From Bacteroidota bacterium (lineage in GTDB: Bacteria; Bacteroidota; Bacteroidia; Chitinophagales; LD1): 64,000 nucleotides of DNA. The position numbers were made by a program, and so were the translations under genes. The notes beneath the pieces were generated by a model. The model was given only the letters and a program-made list of their open reading frames with translations, ran no database searches and had not been told where the DNA came from. Each line of letters begins with the position of its first letter. Positions within the stretch are counted from its first letter, which is position 1. Positions 16,148 through 25,633 of this stretch are shown one piece after another. The stretch spans positions 310,001-374,000 of the forward strand of contig JADKJG010000005.1 of NCBI GenBank assembly GCA_016722375.1, given 5' to 3'.

Positions 16148-17476
16148 ATGTATTTTGAAACGATAGACTTTCTGCTGTTGCCTCTTTATCTTGGCCTCTT
16201 CTATCTCATCGCTTTCCAGATCCGAAAACGCAATGCACACGATCCGGTATATCAACGCAACTTCATCCGAGGGTTAAACTACAAAATGGGGGGCGCGCTT
16301 GGCTTTTCCTTCATCTATATCTTTTACTACGGCAACGGCGATGCCATGAGCTTTTATAACGCTATGAAGCCTCTTTCTAAATTGGCCTTCAGCCAACCGG
16401 ATCGCTATTTCAGTTTTATGACCTCCTGGAATGAACTCTATCCACCTGAATGTGCTTATCAGGCCAACCGAATGGTAGTAGCTTATATATTGCGCGGCAC
16501 TGCCAGTCTGACGGTTATTCGGCTGGGCTCCATCATCAGCATATTGAGTTTGAATTCCTTTATTGTCTGTAATATCATGTTTGGGTTTGTCAGCTACCTG
16601 TTTGTCTGGCGGGCATTCCGTCTTTTTGTGTCTCTATATCCAAAACTTGAAAAAGATTTTGTCATCGCTTTTCTCATGGTTCCATCAGTTGTTTTCTGGG
16701 GTTCCGGTGTCGGGAAAGATTCTATCATGCTCGGAAGCATCATGCTCTTCTTCTGCACTTATTATGACCTGGTTATCCGAAAAAGAAAAATTATTCGAAA
16801 CCTATTCATGCTGATGATAGTGGTTTATATCATATCACAGATTCGTGGGTTTTTGGTCTATACCATTGCCCCGGGCTTGTTGCTTATGACCGCAGTCTAT
16901 TATCGAAATCTATTTAAAAGCGCTGTGGTTCGTTTTGTTGCTTTGCCAGTATTTATAGGTATTGGTTTAGTAGGCTCGCTTGTTTTTGTGGAACGTTTTG
17001 GCAACATGGTAGAGTCGTACAGCATGGAGAGTTTACAAAAAAAGGCGGAGGGCTTTCACAGTTGGCATACTACCCTGGGAGAAACACAGGGCGGTTCGTT
17101 TTATTCGCTGGGCGATGATGTGGACTATAGTGTAGCGGGTATCATGCGCAAGGCTCCACTGGCATTAGCTATCACACTTTTTGGCCCCTTTGTGTGGCAG
17201 ATAAAAAATGTGGTGATGCTGGTTTCTGGAATCGAAAGTTTGATTTTCTTATACTACTTCTCTACAGTTTTTATAAATATCCGGGTATATCGAGCCTTTA
17301 GTGTGTTGTCGAAAGACCATATTGTCATGTTCTGTATCCTTTTTATTGTTGCCATCGGTATTGCTGTAGGAATGACCAGTTTTAATTACGGAGCTTTGGT
17401 TCGTTACAAAATCCCCATTTTACCTTTCTTTGTTGTGTTGATTTCGGTAACAAGATACCGAATCAAGTATGGATAA
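16148..17476 (+). CDS. Multi-pass membrane protein, polysaccharide polymerase-like
   Basis: This 442-residue protein has roughly ten hydrophobic segments. A conserved-looking loop PSVVFWGSGVGKDSIMLGS (about 177-195) and a preceding soluble loop with a DAMSFYNAMKPL stretch recall membrane proteins found in surface-polysaccharide clusters of this phylum, which may be O-antigen polymerase-like. That is inference, since no catalytic motif is certain. It starts 18 bases after the PorP terminator, and the aminotransferase gene follows after 18 bases on the same strand, which supports a glycan context. Confidence 0.6.
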   Translation: MYFETIDFLLLPLYLGLFYLIAFQIRKRNAHDPVYQRNFIRGLNYKMGGALGFSFIYIFYYGNGDAMSFYNAMKPLSKLAFSQPDRYFSFMTSWNELYPPECAYQANRMVVAYILRGTASLTVIRLGSIISILSLNSFIVCNIMFGFVSYLFVWRAFRLFVSLYPKLEKDFVIAFLMVPSVVFWGSGVGKDSIMLGSIMLFFCTYYDLVIRKRKIIRNLFMLMIVVYIISQIRGFLVYTIAPGLLLMTAVYYRNLFKSAVVRFVALPVFIGIGLVGSLVFVERFGNMVESYSMESLQKKAEGFHSWHTTLGETQGGSFYSLGDDVDYSVAGIMRKAPLALAITLFGPFVWQIKNVVMLVSGIESLIFLYYFSTVFINIRVYRAFSVLSKDHIVMFCILFIVAIGIAVGMTSFNYGALVRYKIPILPFFVVLISVTRYRIKYG

Positions 17477-17494
17477 TCTTTTTAAAGCAGAAGC

Positions 17495-18586
17495 ATGATT
17501 CACGTTACTAGGTCTTTTCTTCCTCCGATTGAAAAATACCAAGCCTATCTCCAGGAGATATGGCAGCGCGCACATCTGACCAACAACGGACCAATTTTGA
17601 CGGAGTTGGAGGAGAAGTTGAAACATTACTTTCAGGCAAATCATTTTTTATTTCTGAATAATGGTACTTCGGCTTTACAAATCGCCATAAAAGGTTTAGA
17701 GTTGAAGGGGGAGATTATTACGACGCCGTTTTCGTACGTTGCCACTACGTCTTCCATTGTTTGGGAGAATTGCAAACCGGTCTTTGCAGATATAGATGAA
17801 AAGACCTTAACTATCAGCCCCACTGAAATTGAGCGATGTATTACCGCTAAGACATCTGCTATCCTCGCTACCCATGTTTATGGTATTCCTTGCCATATTG
17901 AAGCCATTGAAAAAATAGCCAAGAAGTATAACCTGAAGGTAGTCTATGATGCGGCGCACGCATTTGGTGTTAAGTATAAGGGAGTTCCATTGGTGAACTA
18001 TGGCGACGCCTCTACACTCAGTTTTCATGCGACTAAACTATTTCACACAGTTGAGGGTGGTGCCATCATTACAAATGATGAACAGAACGCCCACCGATTC
18101 TCTTATATGCGCAATTTTGGACATAAAGGACAAGAAGACTTTTGGGGTTTGGGAATTAACGCAAAGAACTCTGAGTTTCATGCCGCAATGGGTTTGTGTG
18201 TATTTCCCTATATTGAAGAAATAATCAAGAAGAGGAAGGAATTGTCAGAACAGTATGATGAACTGCTTCTATCCGGAGGGCTAAATATACGGAGGCCCGA
18301 AATACCTGCTGAAACAGAATACAATTATGCGTACTATCCTATTGTTCTTGAAAACGAAAAGACTCTGCTGCATATTCGTGATGCATTGAATGCTGAGTTT
18401 ATCTATCCTCGTCGCTATTTTTATCCCAGTCTTTCAACGCTTAATTACGTCAAGAAATACAGCGTCCCGGTCAGCGAAGATATTTCCAGAAGAGCCTTAT
18501 GTTTACCTCTTTACTTCGAGTTGGAAAACGAACAGGTTAAACGCATCTGTCAAATAATTCGTCAGGTTATCCGGTTCAAATCCTAA
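17495..18586 (+). CDS. DegT/DnrJ/EryC1/StrS family sugar aminotransferase
   Basis: This is a PLP-dependent aminotransferase of 363 residues that would convert a keto-sugar nucleotide to an amino-sugar for surface glycans. Motifs are LNNGTSALQIAIKGL (cofactor phosphate region), VVYDAAHAFGV (Asp pairing with the pyridine nitrogen) and SFHATKLFHTVEGGAI with the PLP lysine at K181. Length and order match the family. The reaction partner is unknown. The neighbouring membrane protein upstream and the epimerase gene downstream suggest glycan work. Confidence 0.9.
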   Translation: MIHVTRSFLPPIEKYQAYLQEIWQRAHLTNNGPILTELEEKLKHYFQANHFLFLNNGTSALQIAIKGLELKGEIITTPFSYVATTSSIVWENCKPVFADIDEKTLTISPTEIERCITAKTSAILATHVYGIPCHIEAIEKIAKKYNLKVVYDAAHAFGVKYKGVPLVNYGDASTLSFHATKLFHTVEGGAIITNDEQNAHRFSYMRNFGHKGQEDFWGLGINAKNSEFHAAMGLCVFPYIEEIIKKRKELSEQYDELLLSGGLNIRRPEIPAETEYNYAYYPIVLENEKTLLHIRDALNAEFIYPRRYFYPSLSTLNYVKKYSVPVSEDISRRALCLPLYFELENEQVKRICQIIRQVIRFKS

Positions 18587-18595
18587 CAAAACAAA

Positions 18596-19249
18596 ATGCT
18601 CAAAGTCCACAAACTTACTTTTAACCCTTTTATGGAAAACACCTATTTGGTTTCTGATGAAACAAAGGAATGTGTCATCATAGATCCGGGCTGCTCTAAT
18701 GAAAAGGAAAAAGCAGAACTGGTTGAAGGAATCGAATCCCTTGGTTTGAATCCGGTTCGTTTGCTAAACACACACTGCCATATTGATCATGTTCCGGGAA
18801 ATAAATTTGTTTTTGATAAGTATGGCCTATTACCTGAAATTCATGAGTTGGAGTTGCCGCTATTGCGCAGCGCACCGGAATACGGAAAAATGTTTGGCTT
18901 TTATTGTGAATCTTCGCCATTGCCCAAAATATTTCTAAAAGAGCCGGACATAATCAAGTTTGGGGAAAGTTCCTTTCATGTACTTTTTACACCGGGTCAC
19001 TCTCCGGGAAGCCTTTCATTCTATAACGAATCCGAAAAGCTCCTCTTTAGCGGCGATGTATTGTTTTATGGAAGCATAGGCCGTTATGATTTGCCCGGAT
19101 CTGATGGTACTGTTTTATACAAGACACTTACTGAAAAAATGATGGCATTGCCCGATGATGTGAAGGTTTATTCAGGACATGGGCCCGAAACATCCATTGG
19201 ATTCGAACGACTGAATAATCCGTTTATACAACAGGGATTTCTCGCCTAA
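18596..19249 (+). CDS. MBL-fold metallohydrolase (glyoxalase II-like)
   Basis: This 217-residue metallo-beta-lactamase-fold hydrolase contains the metal motif THCHIDHVPGN (HxHxDH), then FTPGHSPGSLSFY, LFSGDVLFYGSIGRYDLPG and VYSGHGPETSIGFE as the later metal-binding loops. The set and the length fit the YcbL/glyoxalase II-like subgroup, which hydrolyses thioesters. The exact substrate is unknown. It starts 10 bases after the aminotransferase gene and converges with the epimerase gene after 12 bases. Confidence 0.88.
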   Translation: MLKVHKLTFNPFMENTYLVSDETKECVIIDPGCSNEKEKAELVEGIESLGLNPVRLLNTHCHIDHVPGNKFVFDKYGLLPEIHELELPLLRSAPEYGKMFGFYCESSPLPKIFLKEPDIIKFGESSFHVLFTPGHSPGSLSFYNESEKLLFSGDVLFYGSIGRYDLPGSDGTVLYKTLTEKMMALPDDVKVYSGHGPETSIGFERLNNPFIQQGFLA

Positions 19250-19261
19250 TCCATTCCTTGG

Positions 19262-20386
19262 CTATTTATAAAGTTTCTTCTCTTTCATTTCAGAAAGGCT
19301 CTTTTCATAAGCAACTGTTTCTAAGGGTTGCGTCATTACCCAGTCAGCTAATTTTTGTATCCCTTCTTTAAGTGAGACTTTTGGCTGAAAACCAATGGCA
19401 TTTTTAATAGCGGAAATGTCGGCGTAGTTGTGCCGGATATCTCCTGCTCTGTAATTGCCCGATACAAAATACTCAGGCTTTTTTTCGTATGCCTCGGCTA
19501 AGTATTGAATAATATCTAAAACAGAAACTGCCTGACCCAAGCCGACATTAAAGATTTGATTGTTTGCGTTTTCATCCTTCAAAGACTGAATAATGGCGTC
19601 ACATATATCATCTACACAAATAAAATCACGGCTTTCTAAACCATCTTCAAACACGTTCATCTTTTTATCTCCCAAAATCAAACTTGAAAAAATAGAAAGT
19701 ATTCCTGTATAAGGATTTTTCAAAGACTGGCCCGCACCATATACGTTCTGAAAACGAAGGATGGTATAAGGAATCTGCATAGAGCCACAGGCGATTTTTA
19801 CTAATTCTTCTTGATAATATTTTGAAAGCCCGTAAACCGACACAGGTTTAACCGGCGATGATTCATCGGTTGGCAAAGGCGCTAATTGACTATTGCATAT
19901 CGGACAAACAGGATTGAAAATTCCAGACTTCATTTCCGCATCGTTTCTCTGTCCGGGGTATTGTACTCCATGCGTGGCACAAGTGTATTTACCTTCGCCA
20001 TAAACAGCTCGCGAGGACGCCACTACTACCTTTGCCACATTTGATTTGTGTTTTGAAACAGCCTCCATTAACACAGCAGTTCCCATACAGTTGACATCGG
20101 TATAGTTCCTTATCTGGTACATGGATTGACCGGTTCCGGTTTGGGCCGCCAAGTGAATGATGGAATCGGCTTTGGAAACAAGAGTTTCAACCAAATCCTC
20201 ATTGCGAACATCACCAACGATAAAATTGGTGTTTTTCTTAAAATATTCAATGTCGGGATTCAGACCATGAATTTGCTTGTCCAGATTATCCAATACTGAA
20301 ATTTTTAATTCTAGAGTCCCCCCTAGTTTTTCTATCAACCTTTTGCCGATAAAGCCAGCACCGCCTGTGATTAAAATATTCTTCAT
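19262..20386 (-). CDS. NAD-dependent sugar-nucleotide epimerase/dehydratase
   Basis: This is an extended short-chain dehydrogenase of 374 residues. The start at 20386 puts the Rossmann motif ILITGGAGFIGKRLIEKL at the N-terminus; a longer frame upstream adds only unlike residues. The active site is VYGLSKYYQEE (YxxxK). An insert with paired cysteines (NPVCPICNSQLAPLPTDES, about residues 150-170) is notable and recalls dTDP-L-rhamnose 4-epimerase-type enzymes, but I hold that only loosely. It ends the minus-strand glycan cluster. A 21-bp-period array separates it from the GT11 gene. Confidence 0.85.
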   Translation of the reverse strand: MKNILITGGAGFIGKRLIEKLGGTLELKISVLDNLDKQIHGLNPDIEYFKKNTNFIVGDVRNEDLVETLVSKADSIIHLAAQTGTGQSMYQIRNYTDVNCMGTAVLMEAVSKHKSNVAKVVVASSRAVYGEGKYTCATHGVQYPGQRNDAEMKSGIFNPVCPICNSQLAPLPTDESSPVKPVSVYGLSKYYQEELVKIACGSMQIPYTILRFQNVYGAGQSLKNPYTGILSIFSSLILGDKKMNVFEDGLESRDFICVDDICDAIIQSLKDENANNQIFNVGLGQAVSVLDIIQYLAEAYEKKPEYFVSGNYRAGDIRHNYADISAIKNAIGFQPKVSLKEGIQKLADWVMTQPLETVAYEKSLSEMKEKKLYK

Positions 20387-20475
20387 TCTGCTTTTAATAT
20401 TATTCAAAATCTCCTCAAAATATACATCCCCTAATCCAGATACCCCAACAATCCGCAATTATAAAGAGTGGTATC

Positions 20476-20706
20476 TAAGACTACTAATTTCTTTGCTTAA
20501 AACTCCAGTTTTTCGTACTTAAATTTTAATTATCGCGTCAGAAACAGTTGTTTCAGGCGCAGAAATAGTTATTTCCGCTCCGATAACAATTGTTTTCAGT
20601 GTAAAAATTGAAGTTTTTGATTTGAAAGCTTGAGTTTTTAGAGCGATAACTCAAGCTTTTGCTCCGATAACTTGAATTATCACCTTGGAAACTCGAGTTT
20701 TACATA
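20476..20706. repeat. 21-bp-period array B (eleven units)
   Basis: Eleven contiguous units of exactly 21 bases start at 20476, 20497, 20518 and so on to 20686. The loose consensus is (C/T)RAAAAYNNNARTTNTT plus four variable bases. Many units hold a dyad whose arms change together: GAAAC/GTTTC, GAAATA/TATTTC, AAAACT/AGTTTT, GATAA/TTATC, AAACTC/GAGTTT. It fills most of the 400-base gap between the GT11 gene (stop 80 bases away) and the epimerase start (90 bases away). No open frame is supported here. Confidence 0.9.
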
Positions 20707-20786
20707 ATGATCCGCCAAACCGTCAATTAAATATTAATCGCTATGGGGCTGAGTATAGAAAAACCATAAATAGAGCGGAAAATTCG

Positions 20787-21713
20787 CTAATCACCGCTGA
20801 ATTTGGTGTTAATCTGATGTTCCAGTTTAATCCAATTTGCAGGAACAAAATTAGAATAGTTAATTTCGGTAGTGTTGAGCCAGTATTTCGGAGCAATTAC
20901 AATTTTTGAAGGGCTATTGCTCAACCATGCAGCCCACCAAGGATAAGTACTGTTTGGTATGATATGGTGCTTGCAACTAACCATAAGTCTGAAATCTTCG
21001 TAGAAGTCAGGGTAATTGTGCTCCATGATTTGGTAGCTATGCTTACTTCGGAAATGATTTTTTAACCACTGGTTGTCATCAGAAAATATATAGAAAGTGG
21101 GAGCATCAACTTTGGCCGCCATTTCATCCATGGCGTTGTAGTAATACTCTTCACCACAGGTTCCGTGTAAAGGATTGTTTAAAAAATTAGTTCTCCGAAC
21201 GCTGATACAGACCGAATTGCTGTTCTGCATTTTAGTGATAAGTTCTATGTTAATGTCTGATGGTCTGTTTAATAATGTAAATTCATACCTTAACTGAGCT
21301 GATACGTTTTTGAAATAGCGCTCATCAGTAAAATAACCTTCTACATACGTGTTATCTAAAATATTCAACAAGGCGTAATCAAATTCATAATTCTTCTCTT
21401 TAATCTGAAACTTGTGATTTGCTGGTGCCCATCGTAATCGGTATTGGTTTTTCAATTTTTGAATCAGGTTCTTCCCTTTTGGATAAATAACCTGCTCTAT
21501 CTCTGATTTGTCTGCCTCGACGGCAGATATTCTAAACCGGTTGAGTCCGAAATCTCTTTTGTATTTATATCCCCACTGCTCAACTTCGGAATGTTTTTCA
21601 TAATAGGTAGTGTCAATTTTCAAAGCCGTTTTCAACTCATAGGCTCTGGCAAAACCATAAGCATATTGAAACATTTGATTTCCTAATCCCTGAAAGATGC
21701 GAGTGACAATCAT
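20787..21713 (-). CDS. GT11 family glycosyltransferase (alpha-1,2-fucosyltransferase-like)
   Basis: This 308-residue protein is of family GT11, whose members transfer L-fucose from GDP-fucose to galactose. The N-terminus FQGLGNQMFQYAYGFA is diagnostic. Later motifs are FYIFSDDNQWLKNHF and CKHHIIPNSTYPWWAAWLS, also family-typical. The donor-site motif, usually RRGD, reads VCISVRRTNFLNNPLHGTCG here, so G and D are replaced by T and N. Activity or donor may therefore differ. The start follows the DUF616 stop by three bases, so the two are surely cotranscribed. Confidence 0.88.
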   Translation of the reverse strand: MIVTRIFQGLGNQMFQYAYGFARAYELKTALKIDTTYYEKHSEVEQWGYKYKRDFGLNRFRISAVEADKSEIEQVIYPKGKNLIQKLKNQYRLRWAPANHKFQIKEKNYEFDYALLNILDNTYVEGYFTDERYFKNVSAQLRYEFTLLNRPSDINIELITKMQNSNSVCISVRRTNFLNNPLHGTCGEEYYYNAMDEMAAKVDAPTFYIFSDDNQWLKNHFRSKHSYQIMEHNYPDFYEDFRLMVSCKHHIIPNSTYPWWAAWLSNSPSKIVIAPKYWLNTTEINYSNFVPANWIKLEHQINTKFSGD

Positions 21714-21716
21714 GGT

Positions 21717-22508
21717 TTAAGTTTGCCTCACTAATCCCTTTTTCGAAAGATAGTGCTCTACCTTATAAGTTACCCAGACGCCAATTTTTTTCAGCCATGC
21801 ACTATTCAATTTCCACAAGGGGTTTCCTGTGATATAATGATAATAACGGTGCCCCCTATAAGTAGAATATGGATTATCAAATCCCTTTCCCTCTAAAATT
21901 CCAATTTCTTGATTCGAAAGCCATTTAGCCACGGGCAATGATAATTGATCGCGCCGGCTGAACCAGCGAACATGCTTCCACCATGTTTTTTGCAGCTCAC
22001 TTCCATCATACTCATGGAGATTTTTCACGAGCATCGTTGTTTCGTACACTCCATTCTTGCGAGGATATTTCAATATGAAGCCATAGTAGATAACCTGAAG
22101 TGCAATTCTTAAAGGGCTGTCCTTCCCCATCTCAATGCACTGTCGAGCTTCGGGATAAATGCAGATATGCCCATGTCTGAAAGTGGCTAAAGAAAATTTT
22201 GCGGAGAATGAAATAATCTTTTCAATTTGGGATGCATGAATAACTACGCTCGAGTCATGCCATATAGCAACATCATATCCCGACAGTTCTGGCGCCCCGC
22301 AAATTTTAAAATACCTTGCATTTTTCGTTACGTCTGAAAACCTTCGGCTAACTACTTGCATTTTGTAATCTATACTTCTTAGCTCAGGATTATCGGTGAT
22401 ACAATAAAAATCAATATGCGAAAGATCTATCTTTTCAGGGTTATGAATTATCGGGGCATCATCCTTGTCACCGAAAATAGCGGTGTAAATAACAACCTTC
22501 TTATTCAT
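21717..22508 (-). CDS. DUF616-type glycosyltransferase-domain protein
   Basis: This 263-residue protein begins VVIYTAIFGDKDDAP and continues with FYCITDNPEL, TKNARYFKICG and DVAIWHDSSVVI. These match the DUF616 (TOD1/MUCI70-like) domain, proposed to be a glycosyltransferase. The pattern HDSSVVI takes the place of the usual acidic metal site. It is embedded between the methyltransferase-like gene (4-base gap) and the GT11 gene (3-base gap) and likely adds a sugar to the same glycan. No membrane segment is seen. Confidence 0.7.
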   Translation of the reverse strand: MNKKVVIYTAIFGDKDDAPIIHNPEKIDLSHIDFYCITDNPELRSIDYKMQVVSRRFSDVTKNARYFKICGAPELSGYDVAIWHDSSVVIHASQIEKIISFSAKFSLATFRHGHICIYPEARQCIEMGKDSPLRIALQVIYYGFILKYPRKNGVYETTMLVKNLHEYDGSELQKTWWKHVRWFSRRDQLSLPVAKWLSNQEIGILEGKGFDNPYSTYRGHRYYHYITGNPLWKLNSAWLKKIGVWVTYKVEHYLSKKGLVRQT

Positions 22509-22512
22509 TAGG

Positions 22513-23397
22513 TCAGAGATTCAAATTGATTTTCGGACTAGCTACAATCCAACGATTAAGGGGGTTTCTATCTTCATCGAGCGCGGCAACCTTACTGGCA
22601 ATGTCCAAATTGTTGAACGCCTTCTCTTTTATTAGAGATGCTCTTGATTCAAGCGACATTTGTTCCACAATTTTCACTTCAAAATTTTTCTCAAGAATGT
22701 TGCGAATATTAGTGGTAGTGCCGGGAACCATGTGGTCGTGAGTCTCTATAAGTATGTCACTTTTCAGAAACTTTTGAATATTGGCCTGACTAAAAATTAC
22801 ATTTTCGAAACCTTCGCAGTCACAGATAACAAGTCCTTTAAATGAGCTGTTCAACTTATCAAGCTCCTCTACATCAAATCTGCCTAGTACTTCTACATTC
22901 TCTGCATTATTGATTGCGCACAACTTTCTAAATAGTTTCCGAGTATGATAACTCTCTTCATAGCTATAAACTGGAGTGCTGGGAAATGCTTTGCTAAATA
23001 CAATTGAATAGAGCCCTTCGGCTGCACCAATATTTAAAACATAATCATACTTATTTTTCAAAAATCGCTCTAAGTCTTCTTTGATTTCAATCTCATATAC
23101 TCCAAATAGTTTTTGTGCAATTCCTGCCTGTAGGTCTGCCACACTTTCTATCCTGATGTTTTGAAATAGTCCTGATTCAATAATCGGTCGACCAAATACC
23201 GGATGATGGTTTGTAAGTTTTAAAAGTGTTTCCTTCACATAATTATTTACAAAGGCAACTTGTTTATCTCGATTTTCCTTTTCCGTTTGCCAAGAAGGAC
23301 AAAAAGTTTGTAATAAGTTCAGAGTAGAAAGAAGGCTTTCTGATGTGGCTCTCATCCAATCTTTAGCTTGCAATGTTTTTGATTCGTTCATATTCAT
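22513..23397 (-). CDS. FkbM-like SAM-dependent methyltransferase
   Basis: This 294-residue protein has a Rossmann methyltransferase core: YDYVLNIGAAEGLYSIVF (motif I, about 112-130), VYSYEESYHTRKLF, and LVICDCEGFENVIFS, with DILIETHDHMVPG near 220. The shape fits the FkbM/class I group that methylates glycans or other metabolites. The first ~100 residues are helical and unlike the family core. Its ATG overlaps the Wzt stop codon by one base (TAATG), so translation is probably coupled to the transporter gene. The substrate is inferred to be the exported glycan. Confidence 0.72.
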   Translation of the reverse strand: MNMNESKTLQAKDWMRATSESLLSTLNLLQTFCPSWQTEKENRDKQVAFVNNYVKETLLKLTNHHPVFGRPIIESGLFQNIRIESVADLQAGIAQKLFGVYEIEIKEDLERFLKNKYDYVLNIGAAEGLYSIVFSKAFPSTPVYSYEESYHTRKLFRKLCAINNAENVEVLGRFDVEELDKLNSSFKGLVICDCEGFENVIFSQANIQKFLKSDILIETHDHMVPGTTTNIRNILEKNFEVKIVEQMSLESRASLIKEKAFNNLDIASKVAALDEDRNPLNRWIVASPKINLNL

Positions 23398-24650
23398 TAA
23401 ATAACGGTGGACGGTATTTTCATGTTAAGTAAGCCGGGTGTTTTACCATACCAGTTTAAATCATGGTTCTTGTAATCTTCAATTACGGTAAAAATCAACT
23501 TGTCATAAATGGTATGAATAGTTTGGGACTTATCCAAAACGTAATTAAAGCTAATCTTATATTGACTTTCATTCAATAGGTGTGCAGGAATTGAAAATGT
23601 CACCTTTTTGGTCTCATCCGGATTTGTGCCAAATGAAGCACTGGAAGCCTGCAACAAGTGAATATCTGAGATTGTTTTTAGCTGAATATTAAAATGAAAC
23701 TCACGTATTTTTTTTCCAAAATGCAACTCAACTTCCACTTGAACGGGGTCACTGTTTTTAATGACCGCCTCATTAACTATTCGTGCGTTTACCAATCTAA
23801 TTCCATCTTTCTGGTCTTCTATAGCGTCTCCTGTATAGTATAATGTGTCAGTCTGAACATCTGGCTTATTCAGATAGATATTTAAAGCCTTTTCCGTTTC
23901 ACCGTTATATTCAACAGCGCCATTAACCATATATATACTTCTTGGACATAGACTGGCAACAGCCTTCATATTATGACTCACAAAAAGCACGGTTCTGCCT
24001 CTGCTGCTCACATCCTTCATCTTGCCTAAACACTTTTTTTGAAAATCCGCATCTCCAACCGCTAATACTTCGTCTACGATTAAAATCTCCGGCTCCAAAT
24101 GAGCTGCTACTGCGAAAGCAAGACGTACATACATCCCGGAGGAATATCGTTTTACCGGCGTATCAATATATCTTTCCACTCCGCTAAAGGCCACTATTTC
24201 ATCAAACTTTGATTTGATTTCTGATTTGGACATCCCCAATATTGCTCCATTCAGAAAAACATTTTCACGACCAGTAAGTTCCGGATGAAATCCGGTTCCT
24301 ACTTCCAACAGTGATGCAATCCTGCCTTTCACCTTAATACTTCCTTTAGTAGGCCCAGTGACCTTAGAAAGGATTTTCAACAATGTGGATTTGCCGGCAC
24401 CATTTCTCCCAATTATCCCCAACACCTCCCCTTCCTTTACTTCAAAATTGATGTCCGATAGTGCCCAAACATATTCGCCGTTAGTTGTTTCGTCACGCTT
24501 ATTGACACCAGTTATCTTTTCATATGGATCTTCTTTACCTAGAATCCGATGAAACCAACGATTAATATCATTAGTTAATGTACCTGAACTTACCAGACCA
24601 AGTCTATATTGTTTAAATAAATGTTCTACCTGAATTACAGTATTACTCAT
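23397..24650 (-). CDS. wzt: Polysaccharide ABC exporter ATP-binding protein (Wzt-like)
   Basis: This 417-residue protein has an ATPase domain in residues ~1-250: Walker A GIIGRNGAGKSTLLKIL, LLEVGTGFHPELTGRENVFLNG, signature YSSGMYVRLAFAVA, Walker B ILIVDEVLAVGD and switch LFVSHNM. These are typical of O-antigen and teichoic-acid exporters. A C-terminal domain of about 160 residues (VQVEVELHFGKKIREFHFNIQL onward) resembles the Wzt carbohydrate-binding domain that recognises the finished glycan. It pairs with the permease gene directly upstream (4-base gap). Confidence 0.92.
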   Translation of the reverse strand: MSNTVIQVEHLFKQYRLGLVSSGTLTNDINRWFHRILGKEDPYEKITGVNKRDETTNGEYVWALSDINFEVKEGEVLGIIGRNGAGKSTLLKILSKVTGPTKGSIKVKGRIASLLEVGTGFHPELTGRENVFLNGAILGMSKSEIKSKFDEIVAFSGVERYIDTPVKRYSSGMYVRLAFAVAAHLEPEILIVDEVLAVGDADFQKKCLGKMKDVSSRGRTVLFVSHNMKAVASLCPRSIYMVNGAVEYNGETEKALNIYLNKPDVQTDTLYYTGDAIEDQKDGIRLVNARIVNEAVIKNSDPVQVEVELHFGKKIREFHFNIQLKTISDIHLLQASSASFGTNPDETKKVTFSIPAHLLNESQYKISFNYVLDKSQTIHTIYDKLIFTVIEDYKNHDLNWYGKTPGLLNMKIPSTVI

Positions 24651-24654
24651 AAAA

Positions 24655-25518
24655 TCAAACTGTGTCCATAAAGCTTTTTTCCACCTGATTAAAAACTACT
24701 ACCCCAACTATTAAAACAATGAAGGTAAATAAGGTTGCATATCCCAAACCTACAATATCAAACTGGCCGATACCAAATATTGAATGGCGGAACGATTCAA
24801 TAATTGGTGTTAAAGGGTTTAAAGAAATGAACTGTTTCATTTTCCCAGTGGTATAGCTCAAAGGATATATCACCGGAGTTGCATAAAGCAGCAACTGAAC
24901 ACCAAATTGAAGTAAAAATGCAAGATCCCTATACTTGGTAGTCAAAGACGAGAAAACAATCCCAAGCCCAAGTCCTAATAGGGCCATGAGAACAATAAGA
25001 AAAGGCAAAGAAAATAAAGTCACATTAATATTTAATCGGGTGCCTTCAAAAACCATATAATAAACTAACACCGCCAGTAGTAAGCTACCTTGGATAGCAA
25101 GTTTAATTAGGTTGGAGAAGATGATAGAAATAGGAGAAACCAAGCGGGGGAAATAAACCTTGCCGAAAATTCCTGCGTTTACGACGAAGGTGTTGGAAGT
25201 TTTAGTAAAGCAGTCTGAAAAATATGTCCAAAGAGTTATCCCTGATAAATAAAACAACACCGGCGGAACCCCATCGGTCGGTATTTTGGCAATTCGATTG
25301 AATACGAATAAAAAAGTGAAGGTTGTAAAAAGCGGTTGAATAAATAACCAAAGTGGACCCAAAATGGTTTGTTTATAAACCGAAACAAAATCTCTCCTGA
25401 CGAATAATGCAATAAGATCACGATAGTGCCAAATCTGACTCAAATTAATATCAAATATCCCTCGACGAGGCGCTATCACCTCAGTCCAATTACTTTCAAT
25501 TTTTTCTATAGACTCCAT
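24655..25518 (-). CDS. wzm: Polysaccharide ABC exporter permease (Wzm-like)
   Basis: This 287-residue ABC-2 type permease has six membrane segments. It begins with the typical IWHYRDLIALFVRRDFVSVYKQT amphipathic region and LGPLWLFIQPLFTTFTFLFVF, and ends with PLTPIIESFRHSIFGIG and a final membrane helix. The ATG at 25518 is chosen because an AAGGAG site lies five bases before it; a TTG ten codons earlier is less likely. With Wzt it exports a lipid-linked glycan across the inner membrane. It is the first intact gene of the minus-strand glycan operon. Confidence 0.92.
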   Translation of the reverse strand: MESIEKIESNWTEVIAPRRGIFDINLSQIWHYRDLIALFVRRDFVSVYKQTILGPLWLFIQPLFTTFTFLFVFNRIAKIPTDGVPPVLFYLSGITLWTYFSDCFTKTSNTFVVNAGIFGKVYFPRLVSPISIIFSNLIKLAIQGSLLLAVLVYYMVFEGTRLNINVTLFSLPFLIVLMALLGLGLGIVFSSLTTKYRDLAFLLQFGVQLLLYATPVIYPLSYTTGKMKQFISLNPLTPIIESFRHSIFGIGQFDIVGLGYATLFTFIVLIVGVVVFNQVEKSFMDTV

Positions 25519-25633
25519 ATCTCCTTCTTGAACCGACGAATATATCAAGTGTCATTAAGAATTATAGGAATAAGGGCATTTTAGATATAAATAATACCAG
25601 CCAGCACCGTAAATTTCATTTGGATAAGGACAA

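Noticed and set aside
18560..18590. GGTTCAAATCC resembling a tRNA T-arm
   Set aside because: It is inside the 3' end of the aminotransferase gene; no acceptor stem or other arms fit around it.
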